Notes under the pieces: generated by a model | The model's database searches: none | The model's input: only the letters and a program-made list of their open reading frames with translations | What the model was told of the DNA's origin: nothing | Made by a program: the position numbers and the translations under genes | Part shown: positions 23,340 to 35,345 of the stretch, piece by piece | Layout of the letters: each line of letters starts with the position of its first letter | Numbering within the stretch: the first letter of the stretch is position 1 | Source: Macrotrachela quadricornifera | Taxonomy: Eukaryota; Rotifera; Eurotatoria; Philodinida; Philodinidae | DNA: 64,000 nucleotides | Direction: 5' to 3' | Assembly (NCBI GenBank): GCA_022393335.1 | Contig: JAJEKB010021753.1 | Location: 53,266 to 117,265 of the forward strand

Positions 23340-23904
23340 GATCCATTAGATCGAATGTGTTAAATTAAAAATTTGTGTTGGTTGATTTCTTCTATCATTA
23401 GAATAGAAATCTGATTTTAACTTTCATATTCAATGTCGTATTTGGCATTCAAAATGTTCTTTTTGAGCATTATAAAACATAAAAACCAACTAAAAGTACA
23501 AACCTCTTTCAAATGGAAAATTTATAAATTGCTCTAGAATTTCTATTATTATCATTCGATACAAATAGATGTAGCATAGGTGCGCGATAGAAAAATATCC
23601 ACAATTGCATGATCTATCTAAAAAACAATATCATTATTTCTATCGTGCCTATTTTCTATTTTGTTAGTACTCCATACTAACGTTGTCTTTGTGATACGTA
23701 ACCGAATTCGAAGAATAAGCCAAAACAATTAATGCAGTTGGTGCAGGCTACTTGTACGCTTTCAAAAATCTGAAGCGTCAGTTTTGATAGTATCAAATTA
23801 CATTTCATTCATACATAATTAGTGCAGAGAATGATCTATTAGTTTTTCTGAAATGGTCAGCAAAATATTTACTTAAAACCATTATCTAAACTATGGTATA
23901 TCTC
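23340..23904. other. AT-rich intergenic region
   Basis: No gene, repeat or RNA feature recognised before the palindrome. Confidence 0.4.
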
Positions 23905-24462
23905 AAGATACAGAATAGTAAATGATGTTATTACAATGAGGAGTATACAGTGAGTTTTATACCAAATGAAAGCTCGTCAACACTGCGATTTATTGATATT
24001 AAATCGTTAGGGTTTTGTATACTTTGTAATATCGAACTTACGAAATTTTCTAAAAAATGTTTACAAAACTCATATTTTTTATAGGGAAGAAAAAAATTAG
24101 ATTTTTCTGTAAAATTAGTTTTTTTTTCATTATTTCTACTACTTCACATGTTTCGAAATACACTTATTTCATTCAGTTTTCCGTTTTACATTCATTGAAT
24201 ACATTTCGAAACCTATAAGGTAATATAAATAATGGAAAAAAAACTAATTTTATGAAAAAATCTACGATTTTTATTCCCTATAAAAATATGAGTCTTTTAA
24301 ACATTTTTTAATGTAGAAAATTTCGTAAGTTCGATATTACAAAGTTTACAAAACCCTTACTATTTAATATCAACAAATCGCATTTTTAACGAGCTTTCAT
24401 TTGGTATCAAATTTATTGTATACTCATCCGTGGAATAATATCATTGACTATTCTGTATCTTA
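23905..24462. repeat. Long near-palindrome (foldback/MITE-like element)
   Basis: The left arm (from AAGATACAGAATAGT) is the imperfect reverse complement of the right arm (ending ACTATTCTGTATCTT) for about 250 bp. Matched landmarks include ATACCAAATGAAAGCTCGT, TTGTAATATCGAACTTACGA and TTTCGAAAT, with only a few tens of bases unpaired at the centre near 24183. No ORF is inside. Its structure fits a foldback or hairpin MITE. Confidence 0.8.
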
Positions 24463-25756
24463 AACACAGCTCACTCAGATATAATCACTGAAAACTAAGT
24501 GCATTCGTTTCATCAATGAGTAGATAATGCTAGAACAAGTGAAAAAAAGAAGGTCATGAGGAATGCTGGTGATATTAGATTTCAATAGTTAGAAGTATCA
24601 TATACGGAAACTGATAGATAAACCATCACTTTCGGACCTCCATACATTGTTTGAATAGAGCAGTATGTTAAGTTGAGTTCGAATTGATATTGAGTAATAA
24701 CTATTTGTCAGAGTGCCGAACACAAAAGGAAAGTATCAGAAAGAAAAGCACTTAATCAGTACGCGCATGTGAAAATTTTCATGTAATTACTCAATCTCGA
24801 TGATAGTTACGAGAAGAAGAGAGACACATCTGACTGTTTACATGATTCGAAAGCAAATCGTCTAAATCGAAACTAATTGTTAAAATTTTACTAAACAATG
24901 AACAAAAATTTGATGAAATCAAAGCGATCGAATAAACTTAGTAAACATTATGTATAGTCTTACAAAACACTTCTGAATCTTGAAAGATTCTGTTGGACCC
25001 ACTCTGCAAGTAAGAATGTTTATTAGCGTATAATAGCATATCCAAACTCAGATATATGACTACCTCATTCAAGAATAGGTTACTAAATAATTTCATGAAT
25101 CTCGTTTCAAACATTTGATCTTTACTCCAAATACAACAATTTCACTATTGTAGTCTTACTGATTGAGATCTATGATTGAAAAATCATTTCATATTTATGA
25201 AAAGAAATTATTTTGCATAGAAGATGTTATTATTTTTCGTTCGAAAGATCCTAAATTGTCTTGTTCAAGAAAAAGATTAGTTAGAAATATTTCCATTTTC
25301 ACCATTAGAAAGATATAAACTAAAAGGTAATGTAACATGAAGAATTGAAATATTCGTTGTAATTATTATTAACGTTCGTCATTACAATGATTCGGTATAC
25401 ATCATTTAACTACAGGTAGTGCAAAAAGTATCGGTGTATCTATAGAGAAATAAATTATTGAACACGTTTTTGTTTGTTGATTTCCTCCGTTCATGCTTGA
25501 TAGTAGACATAAGTGCATATATTCTCTTATCTATCGGTTTTCTACTCACTCAAAGAAAGAAAAAAATATCAATTGAATTAACAACAATTAAACAGACGTA
25601 TACAGAATATATGACGATCATAAAGAAAGAAGGTAATTCCTTTTTCTTTATTTCCAAACGATTGACTAAATGTCTCGTTCTAAATGTAATTCAATTGATG
25701 CGAACGTTTATTATCTTCAATGATTTCGAAACGACTTTCTAGTGCATTGATTCGAT
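24463..25756. other. AT-rich intergenic region
   Basis: No coding region with recognisable features. A plus-strand frame at 25458-25742 has no domain and ends next to the Rab fragment. Confidence 0.45.
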
Positions 25757-26690
25757 TTAATGAAGTTTTGTGAGAATAAGTTGAATCATTTCAAAGAAGG
25801 CTTTTTCAATGTTAATATTATTTGTTGCCGAAACTTCCAAAAATGGTATATCATGTTCACGCGCCAACGCTTCGCCACGCTCTCGTGAAATAGATCGTTT
25901 ATCTTCCATATCACAGTTATTGCCGACAAGCATTTTGACAATATTATCTGATGCATGTTCATCAATATTGCGTAGCCATTTATTGATAGATTCGAAAGAA
26001 CGCGCCTGAGTGACATCATAGACAACCATGATTCTAGCAGCGTCTCGATAATAGGATGCTAGATGATAGTAAATCAAAGAATTAGCAAAACAAATAATCT
26101 ATTGAGAAAAGAAAAACAGTGTTAAATTGTCTTACTGGTAATTGTATGTTTTTCTTCTTGGCCGGCCGTATCCCTAGAATGAGACAAAGTTACAATTCAA
26201 TATACAATATCAAATTAGTAGCATGTTCAAAGAATGATAAATTAACGATCAAAACACAGAAAATTTGAGCAGAATTGAATCGGAATCGACTAATGTTTCG
26301 ATAAAGTCAAATTTGAATGTTGAGAGTAAAGAAAATGTGTCAAGAACAAAGAAATTATCCTGATTATTTGTTTAGCAATAATGTGATAGTTTATACTTTT
26401 ACAGTGGGCTCTTATGTACTTTGTCACGTGTAAAACAACCAATGTTCAGCCTATTTCGATGAAAACAAATAATATTTTTGTGCTTGATCGCTCAATAAAA
26501 ATCGATACTACTGTAAACAATATTTCGTGAAGATTGGTTGTTCTCGTTTCGTAACAAGTTTAGCATACCGTACTTTGATCGTAAATGTAATAAAACTCTT
26601 ATTGCAACAGTTACTACTCACCATATCTGTAGCTTTATTTTTCGACCACCGAGTTCAACTGTTCGAATTTTAAAATCAATACCGATTGCA
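25757..26690 (-). pseudogene. Rab-family small GTPase fragment
   Basis: Exons 26622-26690, 26136-26173 and 25757-26058 join in frame. They encode a Rab8/10-like core: GIDFKIRTVELGGRKIKLQI, then the G3 motif [27 protein letters not shown], a G4-like GNNCD (usual GNKCD) and a G5-like VSATN. The P-loop-bearing N-terminus is missing; homology begins at the IGIDF strand, exactly where sequence of the hAT transposase relic stops. The C-terminus ends LILTKLH with no prenylation cysteines. Without the P-loop and lipid anchor it cannot work as a vesicle-traffic switch. Confidence 0.7.
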
Positions 26691-28638
26691 CTGTCGTATC
26701 ACTGTTGCTCCACCAGCATTTTCAATTTCCTTGTTTAATCCACTCTAAAATAATTTGTAGAAGACAGCATTTTTTATATGAATGGTTAGAGTTCATAATA
26801 TTTACCTTTTTAATAAACTTTACAAATTTTTTACATTGTGATATTGGAAGAAGCACGTGTTTTGCCTCACCTGGAATATCGTCAATTGATGCTTTACGTA
26901 ATAATTATTGATCATCAGTTGTTGATATCAAAACTTTTGTTTTTGGTTTTCGTACCAATGGAATAGATGATGATGTATCTTCTTCATCCTCTTCAGATGA
27001 TTCCTCGCTGGAAAGAATATTATTTATATTTGGTGCTACATTTTTTTCATGCTTTGATGTTGAAAAAACGACGTTTTCAAAACGCTGTTTAGGCGATGCC
27101 CATAACAAAATAATGGATTTAAATGTCGAAAACCTTTCATAAAATTCGAACCTCTATCCGACAAAATGTTAACCAAATTTAAATCATCAAGACCGAATTC
27201 ATGTAGATGTGTTTGAAGAGCCTATAATAAACATAAAAATATATAAAAATAAAATAGTATATAAAGGTTCGTGCTGTCAAAAACTTGAAATTACTTTAAA
27301 AACAGCACTTTATTTGTATCAAAGAGAAATTGCTCAGTACGTAGTAGAAACGACTGCACATTAAAAATTTTTGTAATGTATATTTAAGCGCACGATGAAT
27401 TTATAAGAGAAAAACTATTTTGACCGTATCAATTCGAAAATAAAGCTCTAATGCTCAAGCCTCTTGACTTTTGAATAAATAAACTTACTTAAACTATTAA
27501 ATCATCGGATTTTACACTAAAATATGACCTGCAAAATAGATCAACTGAAAAATATCGATGATTAGCATCAACAAAAGACACATTTTATCCTAAATAAGAA
27601 ATATTTTGTATAACGATCGCACCAAAAATCTGGAATTATAGTAACAGCACGTTGTTGAAGGGGTTCAACTAATTTCTCTTTTATAAGCTTTCTATATGAA
27701 ACAGCAAGATCACTGACAAATCGAGCTATAGTGTGACGACCTCGTAAAACATTATTAATACCAACTACACCATATTTATGTCCTAAAAGACATAAATATA
27801 TTATAATTTTATTATATTCTTGATTCGTTGAAAATAAACCAACATACAAATACGAATTAATTCTTGACAAAGTGTACGAAATCTAGAATTTTTAAATCCA
27901 TGCTGTACTAAAGTAGATTGACTTGTTGATGAAAGAATAGGCTGATGATTTACAGAAGAAGAAGCTGATGATGATGTACAAGAAGTAGAAGATTATGTGA
28001 AGGAAAAATCGAGTTTTTGACATTTTGTTTCATGCTCCTTGAGGTGTGTTGTTCTACTTTTAGAAGTATAAGTGTATGTTTGATAGCATTTAAAGCAACT
28101 GACGTATCCTAAAATTCGTTGGTATTCATTGTTTTCATCTATTTCAGCTGGAAATCCAAATGTATTCCACCAAGATGATGTTACTTGTGGTGATTTGTTT
28201 TTGACAACTATATATTTTGTATTTTGTAGCTGTAGTAAAAGTTTTAGCTTTTCAGCATTAAGAGAAACTTCACGAGTTGAAGATATTTCAGTTAAATCCA
28301 TTAATCATATTCTTCTGTATGCGTCAGCAATCTAAAAATGATGAAGATTCGTATGATAGCGCTAGAAAATATTATAAATACGAATGAACAATAACAATCG
28401 ATAACTGTTGTTTATTTTTTTGTTATTCTTCTATGTTCCTCATTTGACATTCTTAACTACCAATGGTGATATAAGCGCTTTTTGTCGCTGTATTAGTGAC
28501 ACTTGTAACAAAAAATGAATATTATATATTACCGATTGCGAAAATGATTATGTAAATATTCTAAAGAAATTTGCATAAATGCTTCAGTTAAAACGCAGGA
28601 CAGGAAATGATTTTTCATCCTGTCCTGCGCTCACCTCT
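26691..28638 (-). mobile_element. Decayed hAT transposon with BED-finger transposase
   Basis: Reading leftward from a terminus at 28638 (CAGAGGTGAGCGCAGGACAG), the minus strand encodes a BED zinc finger (27993-28301; CFKCYQTYTYTSKSRTTHLK). It continues with the hAT segments VLRGRHTIARFVSDL and LVEPLQQRAVTIIPDFW (27568-27870). Next come ILSDRGSNFMKGFRHLNP and CYGHRLNSVLKTSFFQHQ (about 27080-27220), an acidic stretch, and ISQCKKFVKFIKK. After a small intron comes SGLNKEIENAGGATVIRQCN, ending at about 26690. Stops and frameshifts break it repeatedly. The C-terminal hAT dimerisation part and the other terminal repeat are missing, replaced by the Rab fragment. Confidence 0.75.
28594..28629. repeat. 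Subterminal hairpin of hAT end
   Basis: Perfect 11-bp inverted repeat CGCAGGACAGG/CCTGTCCTGCG around a 14-base loop, directly inside the presumed hAT terminus that ends in CACCTCTG at 28638. It lies about 260 bp upstream of the F-box start. Confidence 0.6.
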
Positions 28639-28888
28639 GTATAGAACTAAATCTATATAATACTTCTAGTCTTAACAAATAAAATGAAAGTGTACGAGAG
28701 ACCGTCAAATAGGCTGCTCTTAATACGATCAATTTTGTGGGTTTTCTCCCGGTATGAGTCATTATGGTGTTAGAGAAGTGTGTGCGAAGAGAAGTGTCAA
28801 CAGAACGCGTAAATACTCGTGCAGAGCATTGCATAAGAAAAAAACATCATTTGACTATAGATTACATTTTGTCGACATTCACATACTC

Positions 28889-30313
28889 ATGGCCAACACA
28901 TCGTTACTTAGCCTGCCTGTCGAATTACTACACAATATTTTTGATCATTGCGATACTGAAACAATTCTATTTTCACTTCGCTGTGTCTGCAAACAACTTT
29001 ATCATACCTCTAACAGTTATGATCGATTTAAATTACAGTATGACTCATCTTCAAAATCTAATTTCAATGTTATTTCTCGTCTCATTCAGCCGGATATGAT
29101 CGTTTCACTGGCAATCTATAATGATCAACAGAAAGATGATATGCTTTCCTCATTTACAACACTCTTCGACATTACTCAATTTAACCGGCTCTATTCATTG
29201 ACTATTGATGATGTCAACAATGTGGAATTAAAGAATTTTTTACGAAATATTTCCTCCATATCTCTGATAGAACTTTCAATTCGTGTAAGGGATTCGCATA
29301 TGTCACCTCCTGACTTATCAACATTTACTCGATTTAATCTTCGAAAACTCATCTTAGATGAGTCAGATTTGACAAGAAAGACTGTTTTATGGCCATCTAC
29401 TTGGAAATTAGAACATTTGACCATTGGTACTTGTACTTTAAGCCAATACCTTGAGATTATTCACGACTTACCTCATTTACGAACATTAGTCATAGACGAC
29501 TATGCTATAAATGATATTTATCATGAAACACTACCTCTATTATCTAATCGATCACAAACTCTATCGTTGAAGTCGTTGAGTATCATGGATTGTTCATTAA
29601 ATTTGGAACATCTAAAATTGTTGCTTTCATTGACACCTGCACTATTATATCTGAAGCTAATTTCTCATAGAGAACAATTTGATTCTATACTGGATGGTTA
29701 TCACTTGGAACAAATGATAACAACTACACTACTTCATCTAAAAGAATTTAAATTTTTCTTATCATATACTCAATCTTTTTCGAACAATGATCATTCTATG
29801 AGTATTAAATCTCTAATTGAACCATTTCGAACACCATTCTGGCTCGAAAATAAACATTGGTTTGTTATTTGTGATTATATCTATCAATTCCGTTCGTTTA
29901 GAATCTATACAACACCAATTGATACCGATGATCAAATCCGAATGTTGTCATCGCGAAGATCTATGGCAGAACTTAGCTTATTTGGTCTTGACCTATCATA
30001 TAGCTTAACTTTTGGAAATTCAATTTATCGGAAGAGATCATCCTTTCGAAAACTTGGCATTCAATCCATTATTAGACAATCTCAGTTCTTTACAGACCAC
30101 ACAATATTTTCATCACTCTTCAAAACGATTAATTTAGATAATCCAGTCAGATGTGAAATATCATCAACAGACTGTATATGTCGTCTCACTCAACAACCAA
30201 TTGGTAATATAGCTGATGGCTTTATAAAAGAAGTATGTCGTGAAATTTTCTACAGTCTAATAAACTTCTATCATTTGAAAATATCGCTTCCTAAAAGATC
30301 TTATATTTTGTAG
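28889..30313 (+). CDS. F-box/LRR-like protein, copy 2
   Basis: 474 residues from the ATG at 28889, chosen because the F-box then sits at the very N-terminus, as is usual (SLPVELLHNIFDHCDTETIL ... LRCVCKQLYH). The frame stays open upstream to 28754 but that part is not domain-like. Irregular leucine-rich segments follow to the C-terminus. The stop TAG at 30311 corresponds to CAG in copy 1. F-box proteins are substrate receptors of SCF ubiquitin ligases; the target is unknown. A phase-0 donor-like GAA|GTATGT lies at 30230-30238 and could link to the LRR exons 690 bp downstream. The gene is single-exon if that site is not used. Confidence 0.8.
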   Translation: MANTSLLSLPVELLHNIFDHCDTETILFSLRCVCKQLYHTSNSYDRFKLQYDSSSKSNFNVISRLIQPDMIVSLAIYNDQQKDDMLSSFTTLFDITQFNRLYSLTIDDVNNVELKNFLRNISSISLIELSIRVRDSHMSPPDLSTFTRFNLRKLILDESDLTRKTVLWPSTWKLEHLTIGTCTLSQYLEIIHDLPHLRTLVIDDYAINDIYHETLPLLSNRSQTLSLKSLSIMDCSLNLEHLKLLLSLTPALLYLKLISHREQFDSILDGYHLEQMITTTLLHLKEFKFFLSYTQSFSNNDHSMSIKSLIEPFRTPFWLENKHWFVICDYIYQFRSFRIYTTPIDTDDQIRMLSSRRSMAELSLFGLDLSYSLTFGNSIYRKRSSFRKLGIQSIIRQSQFFTDHTIFSSLFKTINLDNPVRCEISSTDCICRLTQQPIGNIADGFIKEVCREIFYSLINFYHLKISLPKRSYIL

Positions 30314-30926
30314 CTGTCATTTGGTCGAAAGCCTCTTTTTCTTCAAGTATATTTTCAATTCGAGCATAATAAAATGCTGTTTTTTTGAGCTGAAACTCAA
30401 AAAAGAAATCATTTTTGATATTTTAATTCTGATATGAAAAGTTCGTCAAAAAAATATTCGTATGATCATAAGATGAAATGAAAAATGAAACAGAGAAGAA
30501 CTCCATATCTTCCTATTTTGATAAAAATCTATTGGAGAAAGTCATATTAAAGCGATCAGTAATCGATCAAAGGATAGGTTAATGTATGAATTAAAATTAT
30601 ATATGTCTACACATAAAATTTCCGGGATATTTTGATGACCATTTATGGATTCAATGGATAAAACTCTTCGCTTTATTTCCTGATCCTTTCACAATTTCAA
30701 TCTCAAATCTTAGAGATAGCAGCTAATTACTATCATTCAAAGCTATTAATAGTAATTGGATTTACACGCATTCAACTCGATAGAAAATTTTTCATCTTTT
30801 TCAAAATCTCTTCATATCATCTTATCCTTTGCGATCTTACTATGATTATATTTGAAAATAGCTCAGTTTTGCATTGCAAAACCATATAACGACTTTTATT
30901 GATGATACTGTCACTTTTGTTTGCAG
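30314..30926. other. Spacer between F-box and LRR copy 2
   Basis: Matches the spacer of copy 1 except that it lacks the 1.27-kb insertion and has about 220 bp (30440-30650) not present there. No ORF is supported. If the F-box/LRR fusion model holds, most of it is intron. Confidence 0.5.
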
Positions 30927-33536
30927 AAAGTCACTACACCTACATTGAAACTGGACAAATGTCAAATAGACGACAACATAGCACAAGATCTCGCTGCTGT
31001 CTTGGAACATGATAGAGTAAACCATTCGCTCTCTTTCTGTTTCTTCATATTTATGATATCTGTTTTTTTTCTACTACACATAGATACTTACCACACTCAA
31101 TATCTCGAACAATCGAATTGGAGATATTGGAGCGCAATGTCTCGCTAATGCTCTAGAACATAACAAGGTAATTCTCAACATTTTCATTAACTGTGTCTTA
31201 TTCAACTTCTCTACCACTAGATACTAGACACTCTAGATCTTAGCAATAATCAAATTGGAGATTTAGGAGCTCAAAGTCTTGCTCAAAGTTTAGAACATAA
31301 TACAGTAGATTTCTCCTTCTTACTTTTCATGTATCCTGTGATTTTCTTCATATAGACACTCATGACACTTAATCTACATAACAATGGGAGTCAATCTTGT
31401 GTAGCTGTAGAAACAATCATCAAAATTCGAAATGACAAGGTGATGCTCTTCTTCTTTTTTCAATCTTATAACTAACTTTTCTACACATAGACATTAATCA
31501 CATTGGATATTTCAAACAATCAGATTGGAGATATCGGAGCACAAATTCTTTCTAATGCTTTAAAAAACAATACGGTAACCATGTTTCTTCTTCTATTGTG
31601 TACTCATACATCTTCTTTACGTACGTACGCAGACACTTGTTTCATTGAACATTTCAAATAGTCGAATCGGAAATATCGGAGCACAATATGTTGCTAGTGC
31701 ATTAGAACTTAATACGGTAATTTTTAATACTTTCATCAATGGTTTTTTTGTTATTCGATTTCTCTATCATTAGACCCTCAACACACTAGATCTTAGTAAC
31801 AATCAAATTGGAGATTTAGGAGTTCAACATCTTGCTCAAAGTTTAGAATACAATACAGTAAGTTTTCCGTTATTTTCTTTTCTTATATTCTCTTATCTTC
31901 TCTATATAGACACTTATGACACTTAATCTACATAACAATGAGAGTGGATCTTGTATTGCTTTAGAAGCAGTTGTGAAAATTCGCAATGATAGAGTGATAT
32001 TGTTATTTTTCTTTTTTTTTATCTCATATTCCACATTTCTATACACAGACATTAATCAAATTGGATGTGTCAAACAATCAGATGAGAGATATTGGAGCAC
32101 AAATTATTGCTGGCACCCTAAAACGTACTCTAGTAATTCTGTTGTTCTCTTGCTCTTTCTTGCATATTCAAATCTATCTACTTTACCAACAGACACTTGC
32201 TATTTTGAACATTTCCAATAATCAGATCAGTCATATTGGAATACGATATTTTTTTGATATTTTACAACAAAGCACAGTAACTTTCTCTCTCTCTTTCATG
32301 ATCTCTCATATATCTATTGTCAACTTTAAACTTAGACACTCAATGTACTAGATCTTAGCATCAATCAAATTAAAGATAAAGGAGTGCAAGATCTTGCTTG
32401 TATTTTACGAGATCTAATGGTGACTATTAATTATTATTATTTTCTTCATATTTCTCATTGCAAAGCCAATCTTTACACATAGACACTTACTATACTGAAT
32501 ATCTCAAATAATGATATCAGTGATGAAGGAGTACAAAGTCTTGCTGACACTTTACAATACAATCAGGTAACAGTGTCTTTTGCTATTCTTCTTATTTTTA
32601 TGTTCTGTTCAATACATAGACATTGACGAAATTAGATCTTAGTGGTAATCGAATCGGACCCAATGGTGCACAATATCTTACTAATGCCTTGAAACATAAC
32701 TCGGTAATCCTCCAATTATCTTATTATATTTATTTTCTTGTTTATCTATAGACACTTATGTCACTGAACGTATCGAACAATTATATCGAAGAGAAAGGAG
32801 CAGAATATTTCAGTGATATGTTACAAAAGACTAAGGTAGTTTTCTTCATCTGTAACATTTCATTTTCTCTTTTTGTACATCTAGACACTTGCTGAATTGA
32901 GCATCTCGAATAATCGAATTGGAGATATTGGACTGCAACATCTCAGTAATGCTTTGAAAAACAATACAGTAATTTTCTCTCTGACTATCTTTCATATGAT
33001 CAATATCTATTGTACGTATAGACACTGACACTAGTGGATTTTAGTAGTAATCAAATCGGAGCTCAAGGAGCAGAAGCCTTAGCTGATGCCTTAAAATATA
33101 ATAAAGTTAATCATTAATTTATTTTTATCTTTCTAATATGCAACAGATGTTTCATATATAGACACTCACCATTCTGCACTTACGAAACAGTCAAATCTAT
33201 GATAAAGGAGCAAAATATATTGCTGATGCCTTAACAATTAATAAAGCAAGTGTCTCTCTCTCTCTATCATTACAACTCTCATATACTTACTTTTTTTTAT
33301 TACAGAAACTAATAATATTGACTCTTCGATTGAACGATATTGGTAATTTAGGAGCATCATATCTTGCTGATGCTTTACGAAGAAATGAGGTAATCTATTT
33401 TTGTGTTCTTCATCTATCTAATACCTAAAAACTGTTTATACAGATATTAAAGACAATTTATTTGGGTGGAAATGATATTTCAGAAAAAGTGTGGGATGAT
33501 TTGACAGCAATCATTGGAAAAGAAGTGTTGAAATAA
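30927..33536 (+). CDS. Ribonuclease-inhibitor-type LRR protein, copy 2
   Basis: Nineteen exons: 30927-31016, 31084-31167, 31221-31304, 31356-31439, 31491-31574, 31633-31716, 31774-31857, 31910-31993, 32049-32132, 32193-32276, 32336-32419, 32483-32566, 32620-32703, 32752-32835, 32885-32968, 33022-33105, 33162-33245, 33306-33389 and 33444-33536. All internal exons are 84 bp, one 28-residue LRR each (for example TLNISNNRIGDIGAQCLANA), joined by phase-0 introns of about 50-70 bp. The intron after 33245 starts GCAAGT (GC-AG). The frame closes with a full last exon ending EVLK-stop, so this copy looks intact where copy 1 stops early. The first visible exon needs an upstream partner; no ATG exon was found. 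The family role is protein recognition, seen in NLRC3-like and RI-like proteins. No NACHT or CARD domain is in the window. Confidence 0.82.
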
Positions 33537-34560
33537 TCATTGTTTTTGTTGGTTCATTGTTATTTAATTATTATTATATTCAATAAATATTCAAGAATCA
33601 TGTTTTGAATTTTAATGACTTCTTAATAGCTGTTCACAGTTGAAATTCGATAACATTTTATCAGAGAATAATAGACCATAAAATTGTTAGGAACATACTT
33701 ATTTAATTTTTCGATGAACAATGGCAATCACATGCACGTCTCATCAATTACAATGAGACATATGCTCTTCCTTTTGAATTAATTGCAAAAAAATTTGTGA
33801 CTAAGCATGTTTCAATAGAGAAGAAGATACATTTATTACGAGTGTTACGATTTCATACTAAAGAATATTTCGTAAGTTTCAACTTTCTTTTCTAGCTTCA
33901 TCATGTTCAATTGTTAACAGATATTGAACATACATTTTCGAAGAACAGCACTTAAACTATTAATTAAAACAAGATGCATTCAATCTGCATGAATTGTGTG
34001 AGAGATTCACATCGATAAAGATTGTTGAAAAATTTTTATTACATACAATTTCTGTTTTTTATTCATCTGGATTGAAAAATAATTATATCTATATGGTCAG
34101 TTCGTGAGCCACAGATGTCTTTCAAAAATAAACAAGTCAATTCAAATTTGATTTGATTCGAATCATTACTTCGATAGTTTGACTAGATTTAACACCTAAA
34201 AATCTGTGGCTTAAAATATAGAATCATTGGAAAAGAAGGATAGAAACTATCTGTAACTCGATTCATGCAAATTGAATGCACTTCTTTTTTTGATTAATAG
34301 CTTAAGTACTGTTCTTTGAAAATACAACTATATGCAAAAAAAACTTGGAAATCTTGTTATACTAGTATTTTCCTTTATATGTGTTATACATTAAAATAAT
34401 TTCATGTATTCATTAATAGCCTATGACGAGTACTATTGAACATTATATTTCAATAGTTTATTCATTCACCTTTAGAAGAAATAAAAGACAAACATCTTTC
34501 TTTTATCGCACATCACATAATTTTTTACAATATTATTTTCAACATTCTTGAATTCTTCGC
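33537..34560. other. Non-coding tail of duplicated block, copy 2
   Basis: AT-rich counterpart of 5567-6580, with the same order of motifs and small indels. No gene seen. AATAAA lies near 33583. Confidence 0.6.
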
Positions 34561-35345
34561 CTAAAAACTATTCGAGTACATCAATATTTCTGCCTTTTCT
34601 TTTTTCAACGTTACGTTTTATGATCGACCAAATATTTTCGATAGGACTTGTATTAGAACTCTTAGATAACGAATTTAATAGTCCTGGTAGATTATTTTTG
34701 ATGAATTGCTTACAGATGTTACTTTGATGCTTGAGATGGTTATCCATCTGTAGATGCCAATTTTGGCGAAACCGTTCTAAAGTGAAAAAATAAATAGTAA
34801 TACATCAATACTACATCGTTTCGATTCATTATTTCCGTTCAATACCAGAAAGAAGATAATTTTCAAATATATTACTATAATATAAACCATCAAGATTGTA
34901 GCTTTATGCGTGATAGAACAAGATATGTTACACACTAACAGCATCCCACACATCAACTTTTTGACGATTTTTAGATATATTTATTAATTCATCATTTGAA
35001 TGTTTTGATAAAAAACGAACAGTATTATGAAAAAATTGAAACGAGGTTTCGTTTGTGAGTATTGTACGTGTAAAATTAGCATTTTTATACTGTATAACCT
35101 ATAACGCACATCGTTTTTTTCTTCAAGTGTTAACATATGAGTACTCTGGCAAAACATTCTTACAGCCATATTCATGAACATGACGACATATTGTTGATGT
35201 AGATGCTCGCATATGATGTATTTTAGACAAAATTTCTTTTATTTTTTTAAGAGTTATTTCATTATTTCGTCCAATAACTTAGTGAAATATCTGTGTCACG
35301 ATGAATAATACTAGCAGATCGAATACTTTTATTCCAAAAATACAG
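34560..35345 (-). mobile_element. Tc1-like transposase relic
   Basis: The minus strand retains a nearly full-length but broken Tc1 transposase. The recognisable segments are ITLKKIKEILSKIHHMRAST with TICRHVHEYGC (helix-turn-helix part), then LTNETSFQFFHNTVR around the first catalytic acidic position. A KVDVWDAVSV segment follows, then an intron-like gap and the DDE tail shared with the fragment at 6581-6795. Several stops interrupt it, and the WPSKSS motif of copy 1 reads SLSKSS here. Confidence 0.65.

Noticed and set aside
25458..25742. 94-codon plus-strand frame next to the Rab fragment
   Set aside because: No domain, no splice context, AT-driven composition.
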